NCBI GenBank assembly: GCA_016789785.1
Contig: JAEUQE010000017.1
Span: forward strand, 1-61,670
From: Bryobacterales bacterium
Lineage (GTDB): Bacteria; Acidobacteriota; Terriglobia; Bryobacterales; Bryobacteraceae
Direction: 5' to 3'
Length of the DNA stretch: 61,670 bases
Both the position numbers and the translations under genes were made by a program. The notes below the pieces were generated by a model. That model ran no database searches, had not been told where the DNA came from, and saw nothing but the letters and a program-made list of their open reading frames with translations. Below, one piece after another: positions 36,062-45,090 of this stretch. Position 1 is the first letter of the stretch. Each line of letters begins with the position of its first letter.

Positions 36062-38347
36062 ATGAAGCCGTTCTGTCTCGCGGTTCTTGTGTGTCTGCTG
36101 GCGGAAAACGCCCGCGCGCAGTCTGACCGGAAGGCCGTACTCGACGAGTTACTGCAACTCCTGCGCCCCAGCCGTACGCCCGTGAATGGCCGCATCAACG
36201 CCGTCGACAAGACATGGGAAGACTGGATTCGCCGCACCGGCGAGCTTCCTCCCGACTTCAACCGCATGCCATCCATTCCCTTTCTGCCGGATCCCCTCCG
36301 CATGGCCGATGGCTCTCTCGTCTCCACGCCGGAGCAGTGGACACGGCAGAAGCAGTATCTGCGCGATCAGGTGCAACACTGGATGTTCGGCAAGTTCCCG
36401 CCGAATCCAAACAACCTTCGGGCCGTGGTCACAAAAGAAGAAAAGCAGGGCCGCGTCACCACGCGTTTCGTGCGGCTTGAATTCGGCCCGAACCACAAGG
36501 CAACACTGCGCGTCGAACTGGTGATCCCCGAAGGCAGGGGACCGTTCCCGGTGTTCCTCACCAACCACGCGCGCAACCGGCCGTGGATCTACACCGCCGT
36601 CCGCCGCGGCTACATCGCAGCCGTGTATCATGCCACCGATCCCAACTATGGCAACGGCGATGATTCCGATGCATGGATCGATGTCTATCCCGAGTACGAC
36701 TTCTCGTGCCTCGCGCGGTGGGCATGGGCGGCGTCACGCGCGGTCGACTACCTGGTCACGCTGCCCGAAGTGGACAAACGCCAAATCGGACTCAGCGGCC
36801 ACTCGCGCAATGGCAAGCAGGCTCTGCTCGCCGCAGCCTTCGATGAACGCATCGGCGCCGTCATCCCTTCCAGCGGCAATAGCGGCGAGTGCGATCCGTG
36901 GCGTTTCACCACGGAGCCCTTCGCCAACGAGAGCATCGAACTCCTTGCGGGCGCGCAGTCGCACTGGTTTCATCCGAGGCTGCGTTTCTTCTCGGGCCGC
37001 GAAGACAAACTACCGGTGGATCAGAACACTCTGCTCGCTTTGGTGGCGCCGCGCGGCCTCATGCTCTACACAGGTTTTGCGGAGTCCGCCAGCAATCCGG
37101 TCGGCTTCGAACAAGCCTATCGCGATGCGCTCCGCGTGTATCGCACACTGCGCCGCGAAGAGAACGTCTGGCTTCATCTGCGCGAAGGCGAGCACGACAC
37201 CACATCTGGCGATATCGAGAACTTCGTCGACTTCTACGATGCCATCTTCGACCGCCGGCCTCAGCGCAAGTCCGAAACATTTATCCACGGTTATGATTTT
37301 GACGATTGGAAGAAGCGTTCCGGTGAGTCGATCGACCCGCGCACGTTCCGTTTGAACGGCGCCAGCGCGCGGCAGCGCATCGAATGGGCCATTGGTGACG
37401 AGCCGCCCGGCGCGCCGAACTATCCTCGCAACACGCTGCCGGACAATCCGATGGTGAGCGAAGGCGCACTGGCGGCGATGTTCAAGCGTCCCACCGAAGA
37501 TCGCGCGGCCATGGCTCGTGTGGAGCAGGAGGGTATGAAGCTTCGGGTTCTCCCGTTTGGCGACGGCCTTGCAGGCCAGCTCTTTCTTCCCGCCGGCGCG
37601 ACAGGCAAGTTGCCGGTCGTCATCTGGCTGCATGCGTACAGCTACCAATACGGATGGTCGATTGCCAACCCCTGGACATCCACGGGCTCCGACATAAGGC
37701 TGGATCAACGCCCATCGTTCCCCAGCCTCGCCAAACGCGGCTTCGCGATTCTGACGTTCGATCAGATTGGCTTCGGCACACGCGTGAAGGACGCCAAGGA
37801 TTTCTATTTGCGCTATCCACGCTGGTCGCTCATGGGCAAGATGGTGGCGGACACTCGCGCCGCCGTCGACGCACTTGCGGCACTCGACATCGTCGATGCG
37901 GATCGCATCTACCTGATGGGCTACTCGCTGGGCGCGAAGGTCGGATTGTTGACAGCCGCACTCGAACCCCGCGTGCGGGGGGTCGCGGCGGTAAGCGGCT
38001 TTGAGGCACTGCGTCTGGCAACGCCTGACCGCGGAGTGGAAGGCATCCAGCACTTCTCACACATCCACGGACTCATGCCCCGGCTGGGCTTCTTCGTGGG
38101 CCACGAAGCGAATCTGCCCTTCGACTTCGATGCCACGCTCGAATTGATCGCGCCACGCAGGCTTCTGCTGATCGCGCCATCACACGACCGCTACGCCCGC
38201 GTCGCCGACGTGCGCACCACGGTCGAACCACTGCGCAAGGCATGGCGCGGCAACGAGTCCAACCTTGTGTTCGAGACGCCGCTCGACTTCAATCGCTTCT
38301 ACCGTCGCACGCAGGAGCGCGTGTTTGATTGGCTAGCAGAGCGATGA
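36062..38347 (+). CDS. Secreted protein with two alpha/beta-hydrolase modules (CE15-like plus dienelactone-hydrolase-like)
   Basis: 761 residues from ATG 36062 with GGAAGGG upstream; signal peptide MKPFCLAVLVCLLAENARAQ. The N-terminal half resembles glucuronoyl esterases of family CE15: nucleophile Ser248 in GLSGHSRNGKQ, and a late GEHDTTSGD His region. The C-terminal half is a second hydrolase with Ser622 in GYSLGAK, an oxyanion region (VVIWLHAYSYQYGW) and a closing SHDRYARV His. CE15 enzymes cut lignin-glucuronoxylan ester links, so the protein may strip two kinds of ester from plant polymer. The second substrate is unknown. Confidence 0.75.
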   Translation: MKPFCLAVLVCLLAENARAQSDRKAVLDELLQLLRPSRTPVNGRINAVDKTWEDWIRRTGELPPDFNRMPSIPFLPDPLRMADGSLVSTPEQWTRQKQYLRDQVQHWMFGKFPPNPNNLRAVVTKEEKQGRVTTRFVRLEFGPNHKATLRVELVIPEGRGPFPVFLTNHARNRPWIYTAVRRGYIAAVYHATDPNYGNGDDSDAWIDVYPEYDFSCLARWAWAASRAVDYLVTLPEVDKRQIGLSGHSRNGKQALLAAAFDERIGAVIPSSGNSGECDPWRFTTEPFANESIELLAGAQSHWFHPRLRFFSGREDKLPVDQNTLLALVAPRGLMLYTGFAESASNPVGFEQAYRDALRVYRTLRREENVWLHLREGEHDTTSGDIENFVDFYDAIFDRRPQRKSETFIHGYDFDDWKKRSGESIDPRTFRLNGASARQRIEWAIGDEPPGAPNYPRNTLPDNPMVSEGALAAMFKRPTEDRAAMARVEQEGMKLRVLPFGDGLAGQLFLPAGATGKLPVVIWLHAYSYQYGWSIANPWTSTGSDIRLDQRPSFPSLAKRGFAILTFDQIGFGTRVKDAKDFYLRYPRWSLMGKMVADTRAAVDALAALDIVDADRIYLMGYSLGAKVGLLTAALEPRVRGVAAVSGFEALRLATPDRGVEGIQHFSHIHGLMPRLGFFVGHEANLPFDFDATLELIAPRRLLLIAPSHDRYARVADVRTTVEPLRKAWRGNESNLVFETPLDFNRFYRRTQERVFDWLAER

Positions 38348-38593
38348 GTACTGACGCCCGGCTCCGAGCAACGTGTCCGTGAATCAGGCCTGAGGAGGCG
38401 GTGATACGACATCCTCGCGGTGGGCGAAAGAGACGTGGATATTCCCGCTGCCGAGGCCGTCCAACACATGAAGTTGCCAACCGGGGTAGCCCGCCGGGGC
38501 GGACGAGTCTACTGGCTTCGGTCCAGGCGCCCTCAGTCCGGGCCTGCTCCATTCCAAGCCGACCACGGGGTGGTTCGCCTCGGACGGCAAGGC
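38348..38593. other. Gap with no supported gene
   Basis: Between the double hydrolase and the amidase gene. A minus-strand frame from a TTG near 38590 to 38384 would give 68 residues including YPGWQLHVLDGLGSGNIHVS, which looks protein-like but matches nothing I recognise and lacks a good start. It could be a remnant downstream of the amidase. Confidence 0.3.
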
Positions 38594-39103
38594 CTAAGTG
38601 GGGCTGGCGGCCGTCTCCGTTCTCGGCGTGTAGAACTTGACCGCGTTGAACTTATCGTCGTTTCCCCAGGGATCCCAAACGGTCTTGTCGCCCTTGCTTT
38701 TTGCTCCTGGCCAGGATCCCATGGAAGTGGACAGGCAGCGGGGCAGAAGCTTGGTTCCCTTTAAGGTCAGGTATTTTTCACCTTTCTTATACCAGTATTG
38801 ATAGCCACCATTCATGATTTTTTCGCCGGGGTAAACTGCGACAACGTGGCCGTTGCCCGATTCCACCTTCGCTCCGCCCACCACCACGATGCCCTGATTG
38901 GCCAGTGTAAAGCCCTCTTCCACGGTCACCGCCTTCCAATTCGATGCCATGTGATCCATCAGGGCGTTCGCAACGCGGTAGGTTTCATTCGGATTGACGA
39001 TCACGCGGATGACATCCCATACGGCATTGCTGCACGAATTGAGATTCTTGTCATAGGCGTCGTCACAGGCCTTCTTGAGTGCGGCCACGGCTGCTTCACT
39101 CAT
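38594..39103 (-). CDS. Cysteine peptidoglycan-amidase-like protein without signal peptide
   Basis: 169 residues from ATG 39103 (GGAAGG upstream); it overlaps the upstream lipoprotein gene by 8 bases. A papain-like (NlpC/P60 or Tae-type) pair is visible: Cys24 in NSCSNAVWDVIR and His86 in SGNGHVVAVYPG, with the usual ANALMDHMASNWKAV and LANQGIVVVGG between. There is no secretion signal, as expected for type VI amidase effectors that are delivered by an injection machine. The translationally coupled lipoprotein could be its protector. The tail after residue 120 is Lys/Trp-rich. Function is inferred from motif layout only. Confidence 0.6.
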   Translation of the reverse strand: MSEAAVAALKKACDDAYDKNLNSCSNAVWDVIRVIVNPNETYRVANALMDHMASNWKAVTVEEGFTLANQGIVVVGGAKVESGNGHVVAVYPGEKIMNGGYQYWYKKGEKYLTLKGTKLLPRCLSTSMGSWPGAKSKGDKTVWDPWGNDDKFNAVKFYTPRTETAASPT

Positions 39104-39614
39104 TCTTCGAGCCACCTTCCCCGGCGAAGTAGCGCCGTCGTTTCGGATCCCAATTCTGGATCAGCTTGCGGTTTCCGGACACGGTTGGATCGGTGACCGC
39201 GATTTCGATGCGGAGCGGAAAGCCGCTCCGCCAGTCATGAAAGGCCACCTGCAGTTCCACCGGGGGATCGTCGGGAAAGGCGTAGGGCAGTTCTCCGCAC
39301 TCGGACCCGTTGGGCAGGAAAAGCAGTGCTCGCGGCAGCGTCACCTGGTCAGCCCTGCGCCCGGGCAGACTGCGATAGTACTCCGGCGCGGAAACGCTCA
39401 GCACCAGAACGTGCGCTGTGCCTTTGCTATCGCGCACAGTGCAGGTACGCACGAAGTTGGCAAACGGGCGCCATGAAGGGGGAAGCCAGTTCTTTTCCGC
39501 TACCGTCGCCGCCACGCAGCGCTGCTCCGCTACCGCGAAGGAATAGTCGCTGCCGGCCGAGCAGCCGAGGGCAGCGAGAACCAACAACGTGAAGGGAAAA
39601 CAGGCAGCTCTCAT
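39096..39614 (-). CDS. Lipoprotein of unknown function, coupled to the amidase-like gene
   Basis: 172 residues. The N-terminus MRAACFPFTLLVLAALGCSAG is a lipoprotein signal with lipobox LAALGC. The mature domain has Cys residues in AEQRCVAATVAE and VRTCTVRD and a C-terminal VAFHDWRSGFPLRIEIAVTD block; I recognise no family. Its stop lies inside the amidase start region. Type VI amidase immunity proteins are often periplasmic or lipid-anchored, which would suit this pairing, but unrelated function is equally possible. Confidence 0.6.
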   Translation of the reverse strand: MRAACFPFTLLVLAALGCSAGSDYSFAVAEQRCVAATVAEKNWLPPSWRPFANFVRTCTVRDSKGTAHVLVLSVSAPEYYRSLPGRRADQVTLPRALLFLPNGSECGELPYAFPDDPPVELQVAFHDWRSGFPLRIEIAVTDPTVSGNRKLIQNWDPKRRRYFAGEGGSKNE

Positions 39615-39990
39615 TTCGATCCAATCGGCAACATATCACACGAGACCTTGCCGCGCGAAGCGGGAAAGGCGTGTCCGGCTACGACCGACACCGAGACGAT
39701 TCAGAAGCGGTTGGAAGCCATGGTTCGTCAGGCTGCCTATCAACGCTTGCGCAGTCTGAGAGGATCAGAGGTTTCCCCCTCTGATGTCCCTCGACGCCCC
39801 GAGCGCCCGGTTGTGAAGAGAATGAAGCCGGCTCCGGCGCCGGGCTGGAGGCCGTCGGCCACGAATTCCAGTACGAAAAACTTCTGATTCGTGACATCGG
39901 AGACGCTGGCGAGGTGTGAGTTGAACGGTTGCACACCTCCTGGCTTCGGCTTTTCTGAGCCGCATCGCGCTGCGGACTGCGGATCGCCCG
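39615..39990. other. 376-base gap, no supported gene
   Basis: It separates the lipoprotein start from the PVC-type cytochrome stop. A perfect 8-bp hairpin ATCAGAGG (39764-39771)/CCTCTGAT (39778-39785) with a 6-base loop is present. A short minus-strand frame reads QKFFVLEFVADGLQPGAGAG and could be a gene remnant; nothing else is recognised. Confidence 0.35.
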
Positions 39991-42900
39991 TTACGGCGCC
40001 TGCTCGCTCGGCCGGGCCGTCTGCGCCCGAAGATAGGTGATCAGATCGCGCATCTCCTCCACCGAGAGAATCTCGTCCAGCCCTTCCGGCATCAGCGACA
40101 CCGGAGCAAAGCCCATCTTGCGAATGTCCTTGCGCAGAATGCGCACTTCGTCTCCGGGTCCCGTCACCAATCGCACAGCTTCCGCGGTTCCCGCGCCGAG
40201 CACTCCACTGTACACCTCCGTGTCCGTCTCCACGCGGTACACTTCATGACCCGGCACAAAGCTCTCGCTCGGCAACACGATCGCTTCCAACAAATCATGC
40301 GGCGAACGGATCGCGCCAATCGAAGTCAGATCCGGGCCCACATGCCCGCCCTCCAACCCAATCGTGTGGCAACTCGAACAACCTGCCTTCGCACCAAAGA
40401 AGATCTCGCGGCCCTTGCGTAGATCGCCATCCGAGACCACCGCGGGTTCCAGCTTCTTCAGCTTCTGAAGCCTCTCATTGCGCCCCTGCTCCATGCGCGC
40501 CACCAGCGGCTTTGCGGCGCTCTGCACGGACTCCGGAAACTTCTTCAGAATGTCCTGCACACGCTGGCTGCCGACACTGCCCAATGCCTGCTCCACCTCC
40601 TGCAGCGTCTTCACCAAAGCCACGCCCGTCTGCTCCGGCGCTCCATTGCGAAAGCCTTCGAGCAGGCTCGGCACCACCATCGGGTCAGCGGTCTTGAGAT
40701 GCGTGGCCGCGATCTCCGCGAGTTGTTCCGGTGTCAGCAGCGCACGTCCAATCACCTGCCCCGCCGCAAGCTTCGCCGATGCATCCACCTTCGGGCCGAG
40801 CCTGCTGATGAGATAAGCGAACTCCTTCGCAGCAAGCTTCGGAGTGCGGCCGCCAATCGCGCTCAGCGCCGCGATCCGCACTTCATCCGGTTGCGACGCA
40901 TCGTCCACGAGCTTTCGCAGATCCTCATCCAACCCCGCCACACCACGAGCCCTCACCAGGTTCGCCGCGCGCACCCGCACGGCCGGTTCTTTGTGCGAGA
41001 GCAGACTCCGAATTCCTGCGCTCCATTCCGATGGAAACTCCTTCGTCGAACAGCGCTCCGCAGTATCAAGAAGAAACAGATGACGCTTCGAATCCAGCGT
41101 TCCATCGCCCAGCGCGCGGCCCACAGTCTGCTTCAAGTTGCTGTCGCCGCAGAACGCCTCGCGATCGTCGAATTGCGGCGAGCGCATGCGCGCGTCGAGC
41201 ACCGCCGTCAGCCTCGCGCTCCAAGCCGGATGACGCGACACCACCCACAAGGCCATACGCCGCACTTCCGCTTCCTTGTCATCGAGAAACGGCAGCACCT
41301 GTGCCTCCTGAAGCGGGCTCGCCTTCATCTGATCGAGCGCAATGAGAGCTGCCTTGCGAACGGCCGGCGATGCATCACTCAACTTCGAAACAAGCGGCGC
41401 CGGTGTGTTGAGCTGAATCAACGACAGGATGATCGAGTGCTCCACAAAGCGGTCCTCCGGATTCGCAGCGGCCTGAAGCAATGCGGGAAGGCCATCCACA
41501 TCACCGATCTGCCCGAGCGCAGCGGCTGCCTGCCGCCGCACCGAGGCGTCTTCCTTGATCACCATCTCGCGCAACACTGGCGCGGCTTCGCGATCCTGCG
41601 CCATACCTACACTTCGCGCAGCCGCCTGACGCACCTCCCAACGGGCATCCTTCAACGCGTCACGCACCGCGGCTTTCGCCTCTGGAGTTCCGATTCGATA
41701 GAGCGCGAACACCGCGGCTGCGGCTCCGCCTATGGACTTCGTCTCCGCGCGATGCTTCGCCAGTTCCGCCACCGCGCCTCGCGCCACCAGTACGTGCGCA
41801 GCCTGATCGGCAACGTAAGGATTCCGATCGTCGAGATGCTTCACAGCGAGATCCTGCATCGACGGCGCCTTTCGGCGCTCGCCCCTCTTGCGCACCCGGT
41901 AGAGGCGTCCGAGGATGTCCGGCTTCGAGACTCGCGAAATCGGACAGCCATGAATGAACCACGCGCCGGTGTCCACAACAATGAGGCTGCCATCGCGATC
42001 CTGCATCACATCGGTGGGATGCAGATCGGGATCACTTGCCACGAAGAAGTCGGAGTCTTCGGTCTTGTAAGTGGCACCAGTGCGCGTCACCTTGTGGCGC
42101 AGCACGCGATGCGAGTTGAAGTGCGCGCTGAACAGATCGCCATGCGCATCGCGTGCCAGCGCAGTGCCGCGATAGCGCAGCAGACCAGACGGAGCCACAC
42201 GCGCGAACTTCGTCATCACGGGCATCAGATCACCCGTGCGTGGAAACTCCTCGGTCACCGGATATGGCTTCGGATACACACCGCCTTCCACGAAGTGCAG
42301 AATCGCATCGCGCTGCCCGTCGCGCGGATCCTGGAAGTAGGTCATGGTGCCGAACATATCGCCGCCCTCGGTGAAGACCACTTCGACGGGATTGTCGAAG
42401 CCGCCGCCCGCGTAAGGTTCCAGGCCTGTTCCATCGGGCCGCAGACGCCAGATGCGCGACGCCTTGCCTTGATACTTCCGGCCATCCTTCGTGGTGATAT
42501 TGAAGCCGTGCCGTCCATCGGTGAGATAGAGCATCCCATCCGGGCCCATGATCGGACCATGCAGACTCGCGGCGTTGGCGGACAGATTCCATCCCTCGAC
42601 AATCACTTCGCGAACATCGGCAACGCCGTCGTGGTTGGTGTCCTCGAAGCGAAACACCTGCGGCGGCGCCGCCACGTAGAGACTGCCGTTGTAGAACACC
42701 GCGCCCGCAGGCAACGTCAGCTTGTCCGCAAACACAGTGCTCTTGTCGTAGACACCGTCGCGATTCGTATCTTCCAGACGAGTGACCACGTAGTTCGGGT
42801 CGGCGCTCATCTCGGGCGTCTTCATGGTCTTGCCCGACGATTCGCACATGTACATCACACCGTCCGGCGCAATGGTCCCGAGCATGGGATACTTCACCAG

Positions 42901-43059
42901 CCCGGGCGTGCTCGCCGCTTCGACGACAAAGCCATTGGGTACTGTAATCGACTCGAGCCCTCGCAACTCACACGGAGCTTCACATCGATTGAATGACCAC
43001 ACGCCGACGCCAACCGCAATCACAAGCAATACCGACAGTAGGATCAGGAGTAGTTTCAT
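39991..43059 (-). CDS. PVC-type membrane-anchored dehydrogenase-like cytochrome c with HEAT repeats
   Basis: 1022 residues from ATG 43059 (KLLLILLSVLLVIAVGVGVW anchor). Order: an NHL-like six-bladed propeller (about 30-370, with repeated D-x-N-x-DG blocks such as EDTNRDGVYDKS and EDTNHDGVADVRE), a long HEAT-repeat region (about 400-860) with paired AAxALG/VR.A helices, and a C-terminal cytochrome c with CSSCH at 894-898 and a distal Met in the APVSLMPEGL segment. These 'PVC-type haem-binding' proteins are common in Planctomycetes, Verrucomicrobia and Acidobacteriota and are thought to oxidise sugars or related compounds outside the membrane. The physiological substrate is not known. Single minus-strand gene. 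Confidence 0.88.
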   Translation of the reverse strand: MKLLLILLSVLLVIAVGVGVWSFNRCEAPCELRGLESITVPNGFVVEAASTPGLVKYPMLGTIAPDGVMYMCESSGKTMKTPEMSADPNYVVTRLEDTNRDGVYDKSTVFADKLTLPAGAVFYNGSLYVAAPPQVFRFEDTNHDGVADVREVIVEGWNLSANAASLHGPIMGPDGMLYLTDGRHGFNITTKDGRKYQGKASRIWRLRPDGTGLEPYAGGGFDNPVEVVFTEGGDMFGTMTYFQDPRDGQRDAILHFVEGGVYPKPYPVTEEFPRTGDLMPVMTKFARVAPSGLLRYRGTALARDAHGDLFSAHFNSHRVLRHKVTRTGATYKTEDSDFFVASDPDLHPTDVMQDRDGSLIVVDTGAWFIHGCPISRVSKPDILGRLYRVRKRGERRKAPSMQDLAVKHLDDRNPYVADQAAHVLVARGAVAELAKHRAETKSIGGAAAAVFALYRIGTPEAKAAVRDALKDARWEVRQAAARSVGMAQDREAAPVLREMVIKEDASVRRQAAAALGQIGDVDGLPALLQAAANPEDRFVEHSIILSLIQLNTPAPLVSKLSDASPAVRKAALIALDQMKASPLQEAQVLPFLDDKEAEVRRMALWVVSRHPAWSARLTAVLDARMRSPQFDDREAFCGDSNLKQTVGRALGDGTLDSKRHLFLLDTAERCSTKEFPSEWSAGIRSLLSHKEPAVRVRAANLVRARGVAGLDEDLRKLVDDASQPDEVRIAALSAIGGRTPKLAAKEFAYLISRLGPKVDASAKLAAGQVIGRALLTPEQLAEIAATHLKTADPMVVPSLLEGFRNGAPEQTGVALVKTLQEVEQALGSVGSQRVQDILKKFPESVQSAAKPLVARMEQGRNERLQKLKKLEPAVVSDGDLRKGREIFFGAKAGCSSCHTIGLEGGHVGPDLTSIGAIRSPHDLLEAIVLPSESFVPGHEVYRVETDTEVYSGVLGAGTAEAVRLVTGPGDEVRILRKDIRKMGFAPVSLMPEGLDEILSVEEMRDLITYLRAQTARPSEQAP

Positions 43060-43111
43060 CGCAGGAGTACTTCGCCGCAGTATAACGAATACGGACCCAG
43101 CGGCAGTACTG

Positions 43112-43425
43112 CTCATTTCTACATCTTGGCGCCGCGCACCTCACGGTAGCGCAGGGCTTCAGCCTGCCGCGCCGAGAATCGTCTCGGTGCAGGGCGAGGT
43201 GAACGACAATGCGCGACCAATGGGGTACTACGAGCCTGCCGCCCTTCGGCCGCCGGCGATCACAGTACGGTGCCCGGTTGGCGGCCGGGCCCAAGAGTGC
43301 CGAGACCGAGCGCGGATGATCCACCAGAGCCGATTCGCCGGCTTTGTGCACGGGCCTCGGTAGAGTCGAGGCGGCAGACTGAAGTCTGCGCCACCGTGGC
43401 CTGCCCCCAAAATGAAGAGTATTGG
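43112..43425. mobile_element. Inverted-repeat element, family 1, copy B
   Basis: It fills the gap between the seven-haem cytochrome stop and the PVC-type cytochrome start. The left arm has GGCGCCGCG then CACGGTAGCGCAGGGCTTCA; the right arm has GCAGACTGAAGTCTGC then CCACCGTGG and ends ATGAAGAGTATTGG just before the cytochrome stop. It shares CTCGGTGCAGGGCGAGGTGA and GGGCCTCGGTAGAGTCGAGG with copy A, but its core (about 43219-43310) is different and longer. No coding capacity. Confidence 0.65.
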
Positions 43426-43427
43426 GC

Positions 43428-44996
43428 CTAGCGACGGGTCCGAATCTCCGCCAGCAAGCGCGCGGCGGCTTCCGCGCTGGGATCATAGTCGAGAGCGATT
43501 TTCAGTTCGGCCTCAGCGGCTTCGAGTTGACCGCTTTGCGCCAGCGCCACCGCGAGGTTCGTGCGCACGCCCGTCTGCGCCGGATTGCGAAGTAGCGCCT
43601 GCTTCCACAGTGCGATCGCCGCGGCTGCATCACCGCGCTTCACACGATAGATGCCTAAGTTTACAGCCGCCGCATTGTGCCCCGGATCCAGCTTGAGAAT
43701 CTGCTCACACAGCGCCGCGGCTTGTTCTTCGCGGCCCAGCCGGTCATAGAACTGTGCCAACTGCGCCATCACCGCCACGTCCGTCGCGTCTTTCGCAACA
43801 GCCGCCTCCAACAACTCCAGCGCCTTTCTCCGCACCGCGGGCTCTGTCATCGCGGCCACGGAGTACGCCATCGCGAGATCCCGGTTATCACTCTCCGAAA
43901 AGAATGGCGACAGTTCCCGGGACGCCGCCGGGCGAAGCCCAGTTTGCGGCCGCCGCACGATGCCGTGATCGGTGAACGCGACATGCTCCACCATGTGCGA
44001 CTCGCCCTTCGGCATGTGGCACGCCGCGCAGTCATTCTGCTTCGCGTTGCGCACCGCCAGCCTCTCCGTGCAGGGCTTCGTTCGATGACAGCTCTGGCAC
44101 TTTTCGCGATAATGCGCTGCCGGCCGCACCGGAGAAGCATGCGGATCATGACAGCTTCCGCACCAAAGCTTTTCGCCGGACGCCTTCTTGCACGCGCTCC
44201 GATTCAAGCGCTCATAGTGGCTGGTCGCGTCCGGACTCGCGTCCAACTGAGGCCACACGAACACCGCGAGCGAATCCGATAGCTTCGCGCCCGGCACGTA
44301 TCGCGGTGCATTCCGGCGCGCGATCCGCGCGGCCCCTGTCAGGTGGCACTGCGCGCACAGTGAGTCGCGCGCGTCCGCCGCAAGCTTCGCCGGATGAACG
44401 ATCGCAGTGGACTTCAAACCCCGGCGCATGTTCTCCACATGCAGTCGCCCACCACCGTGACATCGTTCACAACTCACCCCACCTTCCCGAAAGGGCGGAT
44501 TCCCGAAGCCATTCTGCGTGCCAGCCACTGGCTGCAATTGACTCGCGTGACACTGCAGACATGCAGTCTCCACAGCTCGCGTCAGGTCCACATGGCGGCG
44601 GCTCTCGTAACCCGGCGAGATCTGCCATGCCCCCACGGAAGCGTAGAACGAAACCGGCGCCTGAAACAGAAAACCATCCTTTGAGAACAGAAAACTGCGT
44701 CCCAATCCCCCGGAGCCAACGAACCACTCCAACAGCCTGCGCCCTTTGCTTTCTCCCCGCGCAAAGCTCATCTCGATGCCGCCTGCGTTCGGCGTCATAC
44801 GATACTCCGCGCCCGACGCGGCATGCACGAATCCAGACGCGCTGAGCCGCAGGGTTGAGGCAGCGCCCGCACTTCTTGCCATGCCGGTTCGGGCGTAGCT
44901 TGTCACGATGGACGCGTGGCATTCCGCGCACACCTTGGTTCCCACTTCGTCGCTGGCGAACACCGCCGCCACGAACAGTAACAACAGCCCTGTCAT
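43428..44996 (-). CDS. Seven-haem cytochrome c fused to TPR repeats
   Basis: 522 residues from ATG 44996 (GGGAG upstream), with a signal peptide MTGLLLLFVAAVFASD. Seven CxxCH motifs bind c-type haem: CAECH (23-27), CLQCH, CERCH, CAQCH, CGSCH, CQSCH and CAACH, the pattern of cytochrome c554-like or 'doubled CxxCH' proteins. After about residue 365 there are TPR helices (ALELLEAAVAKDATDVAVMA, AALCEQILKLDPGHNAAAVN). It is a periplasmic electron carrier or oxidoreductase with a docking domain. It is divergent from the TonB receptor 3 operon, sharing a 94-bp upstream region. An enzymatic activity cannot be read from the sequence. Confidence 0.85.
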   Translation of the reverse strand: MTGLLLLFVAAVFASDEVGTKVCAECHASIVTSYARTGMARSAGAASTLRLSASGFVHAASGAEYRMTPNAGGIEMSFARGESKGRRLLEWFVGSGGLGRSFLFSKDGFLFQAPVSFYASVGAWQISPGYESRRHVDLTRAVETACLQCHASQLQPVAGTQNGFGNPPFREGGVSCERCHGGGRLHVENMRRGLKSTAIVHPAKLAADARDSLCAQCHLTGAARIARRNAPRYVPGAKLSDSLAVFVWPQLDASPDATSHYERLNRSACKKASGEKLWCGSCHDPHASPVRPAAHYREKCQSCHRTKPCTERLAVRNAKQNDCAACHMPKGESHMVEHVAFTDHGIVRRPQTGLRPAASRELSPFFSESDNRDLAMAYSVAAMTEPAVRRKALELLEAAVAKDATDVAVMAQLAQFYDRLGREEQAAALCEQILKLDPGHNAAAVNLGIYRVKRGDAAAAIALWKQALLRNPAQTGVRTNLAVALAQSGQLEAAEAELKIALDYDPSAEAAARLLAEIRTRR

Positions 44997-45048
44997 TCCA
45001 CTCCCGTCATCGTGGGTAATAGTAACGGATTTGATATACTGCTTGCAC

Positions 45049-45067
45049 TTCGAATCCGAGGTTCGAA
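45049..45067. promoter_or_regulatory. TTCGAA inverted repeat in the leader of TonB receptor 3
   Basis: TTCGAA (45049-45054) and TTCGAA (45062-45067), each a palindrome and together an inverted repeat with a 7-base spacer. A TATACT at 45035-45040 upstream could be the -10 of the receptor operon, though no -35 fits well. GAGGGG precedes the ATG at 45091. Confidence 0.4.
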
Positions 45068-45090
45068 AGATTGCTTTTGAGGGGTATTCC

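Noticed and set aside
39740..39934. Small minus-strand gene with QKFFVLEFVADGLQPGAGAG
   Set aside because: No ribosome binding site, no signal peptide and no family; kept only as a possible remnant in the gap description.
40699..42996. Long plus-strand open frame (765 codons) opposite the PVC-type cytochrome
   Set aside because: Arg/His-rich translation with no domain, exactly antisense to a well-supported gene.
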